Shown here: one piece after another, positions 1 through 5,477 of the stretch
How the letters are laid out: every line of letters starts with the position of its first letter
Position numbering within the stretch: position 1 is the stretch's first letter
Assembly: GCA_913054055.1 (NCBI GenBank)
Contig: CAJXIT010000167.1
Coordinates: forward strand, 1 to 7,501
DNA: 7,501 nucleotides
Direction: 5' to 3'
Source: an uncultured Thalassolituus sp.
GTDB lineage: Bacteria > Pseudomonadota > Gammaproteobacteria > Pseudomonadales > Oceanobacteraceae
Program-made: the position numbers and the translations under genes
Notes under the pieces: generated by a model
What the model was told of the DNA's origin: nothing
What the model saw: only the letters and a program-made list of their open reading frames with translations
The model's database searches: none

Positions 1-559
1 TACACTGCATGATGTGAAAGCGGCCGATCATTCTGAACTAGCATTATGGACAGCATTAAACACGCAAGATTGGGAGGCATTAAACTGGCGGAAATTGGTA
101 CCGCAATTAAATAGCATTTTGGAAATGAGTCAGTTTAGTACGATAATTGTTTCAATTATTTTATTTTCTGTGGTGTCCCTTGGACTGATTAATTCCATGT
201 TTATGTCTATTTTTGAGCGGCATCAAGAGTTTGGTGTGTTATTAGCATTAGGCACGCGGCCGTCACAAATATTTTTTCAGATTATGAATGAGGGCATGCT
301 GATTGGGTTGCTAAGTGCCCTTGTGGGATTAGTGATAGGTAGCGCATTCAGTATTTGGATTTCAATTTCGGGTATTGATTATGGCAATCTAGAAATGTCG
401 GGTTTGACCATTAACCAACCCATTTATTCCATTATTGAACCACTGGCATTTATTCAATTGTCGTTTTCCATTTTTGTGATTACGACGTTGTCATGCTTAT
501 ACCCCGCTATTCATGCTGCACGTCTCAGCCCGTCATTTGCCATGCGTAAGGTGGCTTAA
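1..559 (+). CDS. ABC transporter permease, FtsX/MacB type (C-terminal part; 5' end outside the window)
   Basis: The frame is open from the first base (first full codon at 2), so this is the tail of a longer gene; the GTG at 14 is internal. About 185 residues are visible. They form the classical FtsX domain. A hydrophobic helix (about residues 40-62 counted from the GTG) runs into INSMFMSIFERHQEFGVLLA, then comes the cytoplasmic coupling segment LGTRPSQIFFQI, a second helix (about 93-117, GMLIGLLSALVGLVIGS) and a third near the C-terminus (about 143-165), ending in PAIHAARLSPSFAMRKVA. The ER..EFG..LALG pattern is typical of MacB/LolC-like permeases, which are mechanotransmission exporters acting on periplasmic substrates or lipoproteins in the inner membrane. 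The ATPase gene follows immediately, so the two should form one transporter. The substrate cannot be read from this fragment, and the periplasmic domain is not in the window. Confidence 0.9.
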   Translation, partial: TLHDVKAADHSELALWTALNTQDWEALNWRKLVPQLNSILEMSQFSTIIVSIILFSVVSLGLINSMFMSIFERHQEFGVLLALGTRPSQIFFQIMNEGMLIGLLSALVGLVIGSAFSIWISISGIDYGNLEMSGLTINQPIYSIIEPLAFIQLSFSIFVITTLSCLYPAIHAARLSPSFAMRKVA

Positions 560-589
560 ATTATGACGGTACATAAAAAGGATTCAGAT

Positions 590-1276
590 ATGCACAGTGT
601 TATCCGTACACATCAATTGTGTCGCCATTTTGGTGAAAAACAAACACTAGTAAAAGCATTGGATGATGTGAGTATCGATATTGAACCTGGAGAGTTTACT
701 GCGATTATTGGTCCCTCAGGCTCGGGTAAGTCTACCTTATTGCAATTAATTGGTGGGTTAGATCACCCCACTGAAGGGCAAATATTACTGGATGGAAAAA
801 GCATTGGTGACATGTCAGGCACGGAACTATCGGACTTTAGGCGCGATCACATTGGTTTTATTTTTCAGGCCTATAATTTGATTCCGGTACTGTCGGCCGA
901 AGAGAACATTGAATACATTATGTTGCTGCAAGGGTTATCAGAAGTCGAAAGAAAACAACGGGTCGATACAATCTTAAAAGAAGTAGGTTTAGAAGGACTG
1001 GCCAATAGGCGCCCATCTCAACTGTCAGGTGGACAGCAGCAACGTGTGGCGGTTGCCCGTGCCATGGTGTCCAAGCCCAGCTTAATATTGGCTGATGAAC
1101 CCACGGCCAATTTAGATTCTCATACGGGGGCGGCATTATTGGATATGATGAAAGCGCTCAACGAAAAAGAAAATATGACCTTCATTTTCTCAACCCATGA
1201 CCCTAAAATTATGGAGCGTGCCAAACGCATCATCACATTAGAAGACGGTAAAGTTGTCAGCGATGAGCGTCGTTAG
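590..1276 (+). CDS. ABC transporter ATP-binding protein, LolD/MacB family
   Basis: This is the nucleotide-binding subunit of the exporter whose permease lies just upstream. Counting from the upstream ATG at 563, the motifs are: Walker A GPSGSGKST at 50-58, Q-loop in FQAYNLIP (Q102), signature LSGGQQQR at 154-161, Walker B LILADEP at 174-180 with catalytic Glu179, D-loop NLD, and switch His212 in STHDP. The FQAYNLIP segment and the length (228-237 aa) fit the LolD/MacB/FtsE branch, which pairs with FtsX-type permeases. Two starts are possible. ATG 563 lies 3 bases after the permease stop. ATG 590 has a strong Shine-Dalgarno (AAAAGGA, 7-base spacing), and from there the protein begins MHSVIRTHQLCRHFG as in relatives, so 590 is preferred. 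The 3' end overlaps the next gene by 14 bases, suggesting translational coupling. Substrate unknown. Confidence 0.95.
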   Translation: MHSVIRTHQLCRHFGEKQTLVKALDDVSIDIEPGEFTAIIGPSGSGKSTLLQLIGGLDHPTEGQILLDGKSIGDMSGTELSDFRRDHIGFIFQAYNLIPVLSAEENIEYIMLLQGLSEVERKQRVDTILKEVGLEGLANRRPSQLSGGQQQRVAVARAMVSKPSLILADEPTANLDSHTGAALLDMMKALNEKENMTFIFSTHDPKIMERAKRIITLEDGKVVSDERR

Positions 1277-2480
1277 ATTTTTTGGCTGTTTCGCTATTTT
1301 GAGCTTACCCTGTGTTAGCCATGGGGCAGACTGGGCGGTGTCAGGTTATGGTAAGTCTTACTTTGTATTTCAAGATGACGTATCGGTAGGGGGTTATCAA
1401 GTACAGCAAGAGCAAACCCAACTACAAAATGCCGTTCGTTTGATGATCAGCGCACACACCCAAGGTGGTCATGATTTTGAATTGCATTATGAAGTCCAGC
1501 CAACGTTTTCTGTGAATAAAAATCGAGCCTCTTCTGGCTTGTCTTCACAGGCAGCTTTAACCTCATTAAGCTATCGCTTAGATGATCTATCGTCGGAAGT
1601 GGATCAGTCAGATCATTCCCAAATCTTTCAAAATCTAGATCGATTGAATATTCAAATACACCTTGAACATGGTGATTTAACCTTAGGCCGCCAAGCCATA
1701 GCGTTTGGTAGTGCGCGCATGGTGAATCCTATGGACTTGTTTGTGCCATATGCGTTGCAAACATTGAACACTGAATATCGAGTGGGCATTGATGGCATTC
1801 GCTATCAACATTATCTTTCAGATTTTGCATTGCTGGATATGGGTGTGATCATTGGAAAAGACAGTAAACCGGAAGGCAGTGCTGCTTTTATTCGCTCGCA
1901 AACCTCGATCGAAGGCAATGATATCGAAATAATGATGATTCAGTTGAATCAGGCTCAATTATTTGCGGCAGGATTACAGCGATCATTAGGCGACTTTGGC
2001 GCTTGGATTGAAACGGCGTATTTAAATACAGGTCAATCCAGTACGAATCAAAAACGTTACTGGCGAACGTCTTTGGGTATTGATTACGCGGTAAATGAAG
2101 ATGTGTTTATGATGCTGGAGCTTCATCATAATGGGGCGGGCACAGATCAAGCGAAACACTATTTATCAAAAACACAAAGTGCAGCCTATGAGCAATACGG
2201 GGTGTATTTGTTGGGCAAAGAATACGTGATGCCTTCATTCACTGTCACAATTAATCCTTTGTTAACCATTGCGAGTTCGCTGGTGTATAACCTCGGCGAT
2301 CAATCCAGTTTGTTAAATGTAGTGGCAGAAACAAGCTGGTCAGAAAATCAATATAGTCAATTTGGATTGTACCAAGGCTTTGGAAAAGGCCTGGGGCTCT
2401 CAAATTCAATGCCTGAAATCCAATCAGAATATGGCGCATCACCCTTAATCATATATGCCAGTTTTGGCGTGTATTTTTAG
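1263..2480 (+). CDS. Outer-membrane beta-barrel protein (alginate-export/DUF1302-like), co-transcribed with the ABC exporter
   Basis: The protein has 405 residues from ATG 1263. A TTG at 1254 would add three residues, but the ATG places a normal signal peptide at the N-terminus: MSVVRFF, hydrophobic core GCFAILSLPCV, probable cleavage after SHG (residue 21). SLPC is not a lipobox because of the Pro. The mature part alternates polar and hydrophobic residues in long amphipathic strands and ends ASFGVYF with a terminal Phe, the usual beta-signal of outer-membrane barrels. Residues about 142-182 (GRQAIAFGSARMVNPMDLF and following) resemble the conserved GRQ..FG..R..NP.DLF segment of alginate-export/DUF1302-like porins. 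The start overlaps the ATPase gene by 14 bases, so the two are surely in one operon. The barrel may be the outer-membrane partner or client of the transporter; that role is inferred from position only. The family assignment is by recall, without a search. Confidence 0.8.
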   Translation: MSVVRFFGCFAILSLPCVSHGADWAVSGYGKSYFVFQDDVSVGGYQVQQEQTQLQNAVRLMISAHTQGGHDFELHYEVQPTFSVNKNRASSGLSSQAALTSLSYRLDDLSSEVDQSDHSQIFQNLDRLNIQIHLEHGDLTLGRQAIAFGSARMVNPMDLFVPYALQTLNTEYRVGIDGIRYQHYLSDFALLDMGVIIGKDSKPEGSAAFIRSQTSIEGNDIEIMMIQLNQAQLFAAGLQRSLGDFGAWIETAYLNTGQSSTNQKRYWRTSLGIDYAVNEDVFMMLELHHNGAGTDQAKHYLSKTQSAAYEQYGVYLLGKEYVMPSFTVTINPLLTIASSLVYNLGDQSSLLNVVAETSWSENQYSQFGLYQGFGKGLGLSNSMPEIQSEYGASPLIIYASFGVYF

Positions 2481-2495
2481 TTTGTGATGATAAGA

Positions 2496-2520
2496 GGCGG
2501 AAAATCAGAAATGGTCCGCC
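2496..2520. terminator. Short hairpin between the convergent transcripts, weak terminator candidate
   Basis: The arms GGCGGA (2496-2501) and TCCGCC (2515-2520) pair perfectly around a 13-base loop. Read on the - strand, the second arm is followed by TCTTATC, a poor U-tract, so this could end the tRNA transcript weakly. On the + strand no T-run follows. The 2515-2520 arm lies inside the duplicated tRNA 3' end, and the base that differs from the tRNA (2515) closes the sixth pair. Terminator function is uncertain. Confidence 0.35.
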
Positions 2521-2530
2521 CTACAGGAGT
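2507..2530 (-). repeat. Displaced copy of the tRNA-Arg 3' end (direct repeat of 2682-2705)
   Basis: These 24 bases match 2682-2705 at 23 positions and in the same orientation. On the - strand the copy contains the last 19 bases of the tRNA (ACTCCTGTAGGGCGGACCA: three T-loop bases, 3' T-stem, 3' acceptor strand, discriminator, CCA) plus 5 bases of 3' flank. The only mismatch is the discriminator, A in the copy and G in the tRNA. The spacing is exactly 175 bp. There is no 5' half, so it is not a second tRNA gene. It may be a tyrT-like distal repeat or a remnant of attachment-site duplication. Confidence 0.85.
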
Positions 2531-2681
2531 GATCATTCGCTTCGCTCTTTCTCGCGTTGCTCGCCTCCTACGCTCGCAAACTCACTAGGTCGAACCTAAT
2601 CACAGCTTCTCGTCCATGTAGGGCGATAGGAGATTATCAAACGTCTAGAGTGAGGTCGGAATTGAATAGTAAGCAAATCTT
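2531..2681. other. Spacer between the two tRNA 3'-end copies (tRNA trailer)
   Basis: These 151 bases carry no convincing gene. From the tRNA side (- strand) they contain an AT-rich part, then CGCCCTACA (2625-2617), which is an exact complement of the tRNA 3' end. Next is a small hairpin, TAGG-TTCGA-CCTA (about 2597-2585), and then a stretch with irregularly repeated GCGAG/GCGAA units (2581-2536). The block is more GC-rich and more repetitive than its surroundings and looks like a structured transcript trailer or a remnant of a repeat family. Confidence 0.5.
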
Positions 2682-2686
2682 AGAAA

Positions 2687-2763
2687 TGGCCCGCCCTACA
2701 GGAGTCGAACCTGTGACCTCGCCCTCCGGAGGGGCGCACTCTATCCAGCTGAGCTAAGGGCGG
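2687..2763 (-). tRNA. tRNA-Arg (anticodon CCG)
   Basis: The reverse complement folds as a complete 77-base tRNA including encoded CCA. The acceptor stem is CCGCCCT/AGGGCGG with discriminator G73. The D-arm is GCTC-AGCTGGATA-GAGT, with one G-U pair and the expected A20. The anticodon arm is CGCCC-CTCCGGA-GGGCG, giving anticodon CCG, which reads CGG. The variable loop is AGGTC, and the T-arm is ACAGG-TTCGACT-CCTGT. A20, C35 and a purine discriminator agree with arginine identity. The gene lies downstream of the epimerase gene on the same strand and convergent with the ABC/outer-membrane operon. Its 3' end is duplicated 175 bp further along. The opposite strand carries only a shadow reading frame. 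Confidence 0.97.
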
Positions 2764-2775
2764 TTAGCATATATA

Positions 2776-2814
2776 ATAATGCCGCTGAGCACTGGTTGCG
2801 CTCAACGGCATTAT
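2776..2814 (-). other. 15-bp inverted repeat upstream of tRNA-Arg
   Basis: The arms 2776-2790 and 2800-2814 pair at 14 of 15 positions around a 9-base loop. The exception (2785/2805) is a G-U pair in - strand RNA but a C-A mismatch in + strand RNA, so the structure suits a - strand transcript. It is followed on that strand by ATATATGC rather than a run of U. It may terminate or shield read-through RNA from the epimerase operon, or fold in the tRNA 5' leader. One arm overlaps the candidate -10 of the tRNA promoter. Confidence 0.55.
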
Positions 2815-2840
2815 ATCGGATATATGACAAGCCACCACAA
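2810..2840 (-). promoter_or_regulatory. Candidate promoter of tRNA-Arg
   Basis: A perfect TATAAT is present on the - strand at 2815-2810, about 47 bases before the tRNA 5' end, followed by a GC-rich discriminator (GCCG) as in stringently controlled stable-RNA promoters. No good -35 stands at 16-18 bp; the nearest are GTGGTG at 17 bp and TTGTGG (2840-2835) at 19 bp. The -10 is convincing by sequence, the whole promoter less so. Confidence 0.4.
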
Positions 2841-2862
2841 TAAAATTGCTTTTAAAGCAATT
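2841..2862 (-). terminator. Probable intrinsic terminator of the tviB-wbpP-like operon
   Basis: The - strand reads AATTGC-TTTAAAA-GCAATT and then TTATTG, about 20 bases after the epimerase stop codon. The arms 2844-2849 and 2857-2862 pair perfectly, and three more T-A pairs can extend the stem. The stem is AT-rich and the U-tract is interrupted, so termination is probably partial. Confidence 0.45.
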
Positions 2863-2882
2863 ACTTAGGCTGGTTGATCTGT

Positions 2883-3929
2883 TTAAGCCAATTCGGCCTG
2901 CTCTTCTTTTAAGCTATCTAGATACCATGGCATGGCTTGATCTATGCCTTGGCCAATTTGATGGCTTGGTTCGAACCCAAGTAGCTTCTCAGCTTTGGCG
3001 ATATCCGCTTGCGAGTGTTGGATATCACCCGCTCTGAATTCACGGTATACCACCTCAGGTACTTGTACGTCGTCATCAAATTTTTGCAGGCTAGAGAAGA
3101 TCATATCTTTTAACTGGTTGAGGGATGTACGCGCATTACAGGCGACGTTATAGACCTCTCCAGATGCTTCACCTTGTGCAAGTGCTGCCAGTATATTGGC
3201 TTGTACAGCATTATCCACAAAGCAGAAGTCTCGGCTGGTTTCACCGTCACCGTTAATAAATAAGGTGTCTCCAGCAATAATTGCAGCGGTCCAAAGAGGG
3301 ATGACGGCTGCGTAAGCCCCTTGTGGATCTTGCCTAGGGCCAAACACATTAAAATAGCGAAGTCCGGTGGATTTAAAGTCGTAAGCAGTTTCAAAAACAG
3401 AACCATAAAGTTCGTTCACATACTTGGTGACCGCATAAGGAGAAAGTGGGCTGCCAATCTTGTCTTCAACTTTTGGTAACCCAGGTAGATCACCATATGT
3501 TGAGCTTGAGGCTGCGTAAACAAAACCTTTAATGTTCGCGTCTCGGGCAGCTACTAGCATGTTAAGTTGGCCGGATACATTAACCGCATTTGATAAAATT
3601 GGATCTTCAATTGAACGAGGCACAGAGCCAAGAGCGGCTTGGTGTAATACATAATCACAATCTTTAACCGCTTTGTTGCAGTCATCTAGATTGCGAATAT
3701 CACCCTGAATGAATTCAAAATTAGACCATTGGGCTAGGCTAACATTTGATTGAACTTCATCAAGGTTCTTTTGATATCCTGTAGAAAAGTTATCAAGCCC
3801 CACTACCTTTTGATTGAGTTTTAACAGGGTTTCTAACAGGTTTGAACCTATGAATCCCGCTACACCGGTGACACACCAGGTGTGTTGCTCTCTAAGTAAC
3901 TGAGTCTTAATGGTATTGTATGTTGTCAT
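2883..3929 (-). CDS. wbpP: UDP-N-acetylglucosamine/-glucosaminuronate C4-epimerase, WbpP/TviC type
   Basis: This short-chain (extended SDR) epimerase has 348 residues; P. aeruginosa WbpP has about 341. It aligns from memory over nearly its whole length with WbpP/TviC, including the nearly identical LLETLLKLNQKVVGLDN, VLHQAALGSVPRSI and YAAVIP segments. From ATG 3929 the NAD-binding GxxGxxG is GVAGFIG at 22-28, the adenosine-binding Asp is in GLDN, the Ser cluster SSSTYGD begins near 141, and the catalytic pair YAVTK is Tyr165/Lys169. It should interconvert the C4 epimers of UDP-GlcNAc or UDP-GlcNAcA in the cytosol; in the Vi pathway this second step gives UDP-GalNAcA. The start at 3929 is preferred over 3980 because of AAGGAC 8 bases upstream and because the longer form would overlap the preceding gene. 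It follows the dehydrogenase after 10 bases. Confidence 0.93.
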   Translation of the reverse strand: MTTYNTIKTQLLREQHTWCVTGVAGFIGSNLLETLLKLNQKVVGLDNFSTGYQKNLDEVQSNVSLAQWSNFEFIQGDIRNLDDCNKAVKDCDYVLHQAALGSVPRSIEDPILSNAVNVSGQLNMLVAARDANIKGFVYAASSSTYGDLPGLPKVEDKIGSPLSPYAVTKYVNELYGSVFETAYDFKSTGLRYFNVFGPRQDPQGAYAAVIPLWTAAIIAGDTLFINGDGETSRDFCFVDNAVQANILAALAQGEASGEVYNVACNARTSLNQLKDMIFSSLQKFDDDVQVPEVVYREFRAGDIQHSQADIAKAEKLLGFEPSHQIGQGIDQAMPWYLDSLKEEQAELA

Positions 3930-3939
3930 GATAATGTCC

Positions 3940-5223
3940 TTATAAACGCCACAAATTAATGCCAGCTTGTTTGAATTCATTTATGTCGCAGGCTGCTTTT
4001 ACATCCATCAAAACAGCACCTGGATTTAACATTTTTCGGTAGTCATCAATCGTTAGCGATTTATATTGCTTATGGCTAACGCATAAAACTATGGCATCTA
4101 AGTCAATTAAATCATTCCAGTTACATAGGCCTGTGTCGTAATATTTTAAAGCTTCGTTCATGTCAGCCATTGGGTCATGAACTAAAAGGTCGACACCATA
4201 AGATTTGAATTCTTTAATGACATCTCCCACTTTTGAATTTCGTAAGTCAGGGCAGTCTTCTTTAAATGTTAAACCCAAAATACCAACACGACTTCTTTTA
4301 ACCGGACTACCAGCTTGGATCATGCGTTTAACGGTTTGCTCTACTACGTGCGTGGGCATGGAATCATTAATTCGACGACCGGCTGAAATTACTTCAGGAT
4401 GATAACCAAGCTTTTGTGCTTTGTGAGTTAAATAATATGGGTCAACACCAATACAGTGACCACCCACTAAACCTGGACGGAAAGGTAAGAAATTCCATTT
4501 TGTCCCCGCGGCTTCAAGCACGTCAACTGTGTCAATGCCCATGCGTTCAAAAATAACGGCAAGCTCATTCATCAAAGCAATGTTTAAATCACGTTGCGTG
4601 TTTTCGATTACCTTTGCCGCTTCAGCTACCTTGATAGTCGGTGCTTTATGCACACCTGCGGTGACAACGCTGGCATAAACATCGGCAACAATGTCTAAGA
4701 TTTCTGGAGTTTGTCCTGACACGACCTTGGTGATTTTTGTGAATACATGTTCTTTATCACCTGGATTGATTCGTTCAGGCGAATATCCCACAAAAAAATC
4801 TTCACCACACTTTAGGCCGCTCACCTCTTCAAGAACAGGTACGCAATCTTCTTCTGTTGCACCTGGATAGACAGTTGACTCATATACAACGATATCGCCT
4901 TTTTTTAAAGCACTCCCAACACTTTTTGAAGCACCAATTAATGGAGATAAGTCAGGCTGGTTGGCATCGTTAATGGGTGTAGGAACAGCGATAATATGAA
5001 AATCTGCTTTTTCTAAGTCTTTTGTATTAGAAGTGAATTCTATTTCTGTTTTTATTAGCTCTTCAGTGGAAACTTCTAAAGTTTTATCTTCATTATTATT
5101 TAATTCTGAAATTCTTTTTTGATTGATATCAAAACCAATAACAGAATGTGTTTGTCCGAATGCTACTGCGACGGGAAGGCCTACGTAGCCTAGGCCTACA
5201 ACTGAAATCTTCCTGTTTATCAT
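3940..5223 (-). CDS. tviB: UDP-N-acetyl-D-glucosamine 6-dehydrogenase, TviB/WbpO (VipA) type
   Basis: This enzyme oxidises C6 of a UDP-N-acetylhexosamine to the uronic acid with two NAD+ per sugar. The protein is 427 residues from ATG 5223; ATG 5230-5232 would add three. The later start has GGA with 8-base spacing, the earlier one no clear ribosome-binding site. Positions counted from the longer form: Rossmann motif GLGYVGLP 13-20, VPTPI 83-87, ESTVYPG 118-124, GYSPERINPGD 149-159, AEAAKVIENTQRDLNIAL 203-220, catalytic Cys260 in GGHCIGVDP, and the C-terminal UDP-binding domain starting near GILGLTFKEDCPD (317-329). The IENTQRDLNIAL and KWNFLPFRPGLVGGHC segments match the TviB/WbpO branch rather than plain UDP-glucose dehydrogenases. 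It is first in an operon with the epimerase, so the pair should supply UDP-GlcNAcA and UDP-GalNAcA for a surface polysaccharide. Confidence 0.94.
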   Translation of the reverse strand: MINRKISVVGLGYVGLPVAVAFGQTHSVIGFDINQKRISELNNNEDKTLEVSTEELIKTEIEFTSNTKDLEKADFHIIAVPTPINDANQPDLSPLIGASKSVGSALKKGDIVVYESTVYPGATEEDCVPVLEEVSGLKCGEDFFVGYSPERINPGDKEHVFTKITKVVSGQTPEILDIVADVYASVVTAGVHKAPTIKVAEAAKVIENTQRDLNIALMNELAVIFERMGIDTVDVLEAAGTKWNFLPFRPGLVGGHCIGVDPYYLTHKAQKLGYHPEVISAGRRINDSMPTHVVEQTVKRMIQAGSPVKRSRVGILGLTFKEDCPDLRNSKVGDVIKEFKSYGVDLLVHDPMADMNEALKYYDTGLCNWNDLIDLDAIVLCVSHKQYKSLTIDDYRKMLNPGAVLMDVKAACDINEFKQAGINLWRL

Positions 5224-5250
5224 ATCGATCATCCGTGTAAAAAATCACTA

Positions 5251-5276
5251 AAAATTAATACTTAATTATTAATTTT
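5251..5276. promoter_or_regulatory. Perfect AT-only inverted repeat in the dehydrogenase leader
   Basis: Arms AAAATTAATA (5251-5260) and TATTAATTTT (5267-5276) are perfect over 10 bp with a 6-base spacer. The repeat lies about 28 bases before ATG 5223, downstream of the predicted - strand start of transcription. As DNA it resembles an operator for an AT-preferring regulator. As RNA it is a weak hairpin near the ribosome-binding site. Function not known. Confidence 0.4.
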
Positions 5277-5279
5277 GGT

Positions 5280-5301
5280 ATGGCTTTTTGGCAGAAGCCA
5301 T
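5280..5301. promoter_or_regulatory. ATGGCTT/AAGCCAT hairpin or operator
   Basis: The arms 5280-5286 and 5295-5301 pair over 7 bp around TTTGGCAG. A shorter alternative, TGGC-AGAA-GCCA (5289-5300), uses the same right arm, so two mutually exclusive folds exist. It sits in the 5' leader of the dehydrogenase transcript, directly next to the AT-rich inverted repeat. It is a candidate regulator site or attenuator. Confidence 0.35.
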
Positions 5302-5333
5302 CTAAGTTGTGGCACATCATAAAGCAATTCTTG

Positions 5334-5361
5334 TTGAAAAAAAAACACTCCTATATAGAAT
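5334..5361 (+). promoter_or_regulatory. Candidate sigma70 promoter for the sugar transferase
   Basis: TTGAAA (5334-5339) and TAGAAT (5356-5361) are separated by 16 bp, each matching the consensus hexamer at 5 of 6 positions. Transcription would begin near 5368, leaving a leader of about 110 bases before the GTG start at 5478. The -10 overlaps the -10 of the opposing promoter. Confidence 0.55.
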
Positions 5362-5380
5362 GCGTTTCACAAAATTTCAA
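5352..5380 (-). promoter_or_regulatory. Candidate sigma70 promoter for the dehydrogenase-epimerase operon
   Basis: On the - strand TTGAAA (5380-5375, 5 of 6 consensus) is followed after 17 bp by TATATA (5357-5352, 4 of 6). Transcription would begin near 5345, giving a leader of about 120 bases that contains both inverted repeats described separately. The -10 shares bases 5356-5357 with the + strand promoter. The -35 is also one arm of TTTCAA-N8-TTGAAA (5375-5394). Confidence 0.45.
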
Positions 5381-5477
5381 ATTTATAATTGAAAAATTTT
5401 TTCCAGTAAAAACCAATAATTTAGTATTAGTTTTTGAGGGGAAAACGTTGAAATCATGAAATTCAAGGAAGAAGCTT

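Noticed and set aside
918..1136. - strand frame inside the ATPase gene
   Set aside because: It lies antisense to the conserved ABC signature and Walker B region and shows no domain of its own.
1263..1330. Lipoprotein signal peptide for the outer-membrane protein
   Set aside because: The only Cys near the cleavage region follows Pro (SLPC), which does not fit a lipobox; ordinary signal peptidase cleavage after SHG fits.
2507..2530. Second tRNA gene
   Set aside because: Only the 3' quarter of a tRNA is present; the upstream sequence gives no D-arm or anticodon arm.
2557..2757. 66-residue + strand reading frame across the tRNA region
   Set aside because: Its C-terminal third is just the antisense of tRNA-Arg (ARPTGVEPVTSPSGGAHS is a familiar spurious translation), the rest is the repeat spacer, and it has no ribosome-binding site.
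3110..3406. 98-residue - strand frame inside the epimerase gene
   Set aside because: It is a different frame of the same strand within the strongly conserved epimerase and has no independent support.
5224..5477. JUMPstart/ops (RfaH) element before the polysaccharide genes
   Set aside because: No GGCGGTAG or close variant is found on either strand of the divergent region.
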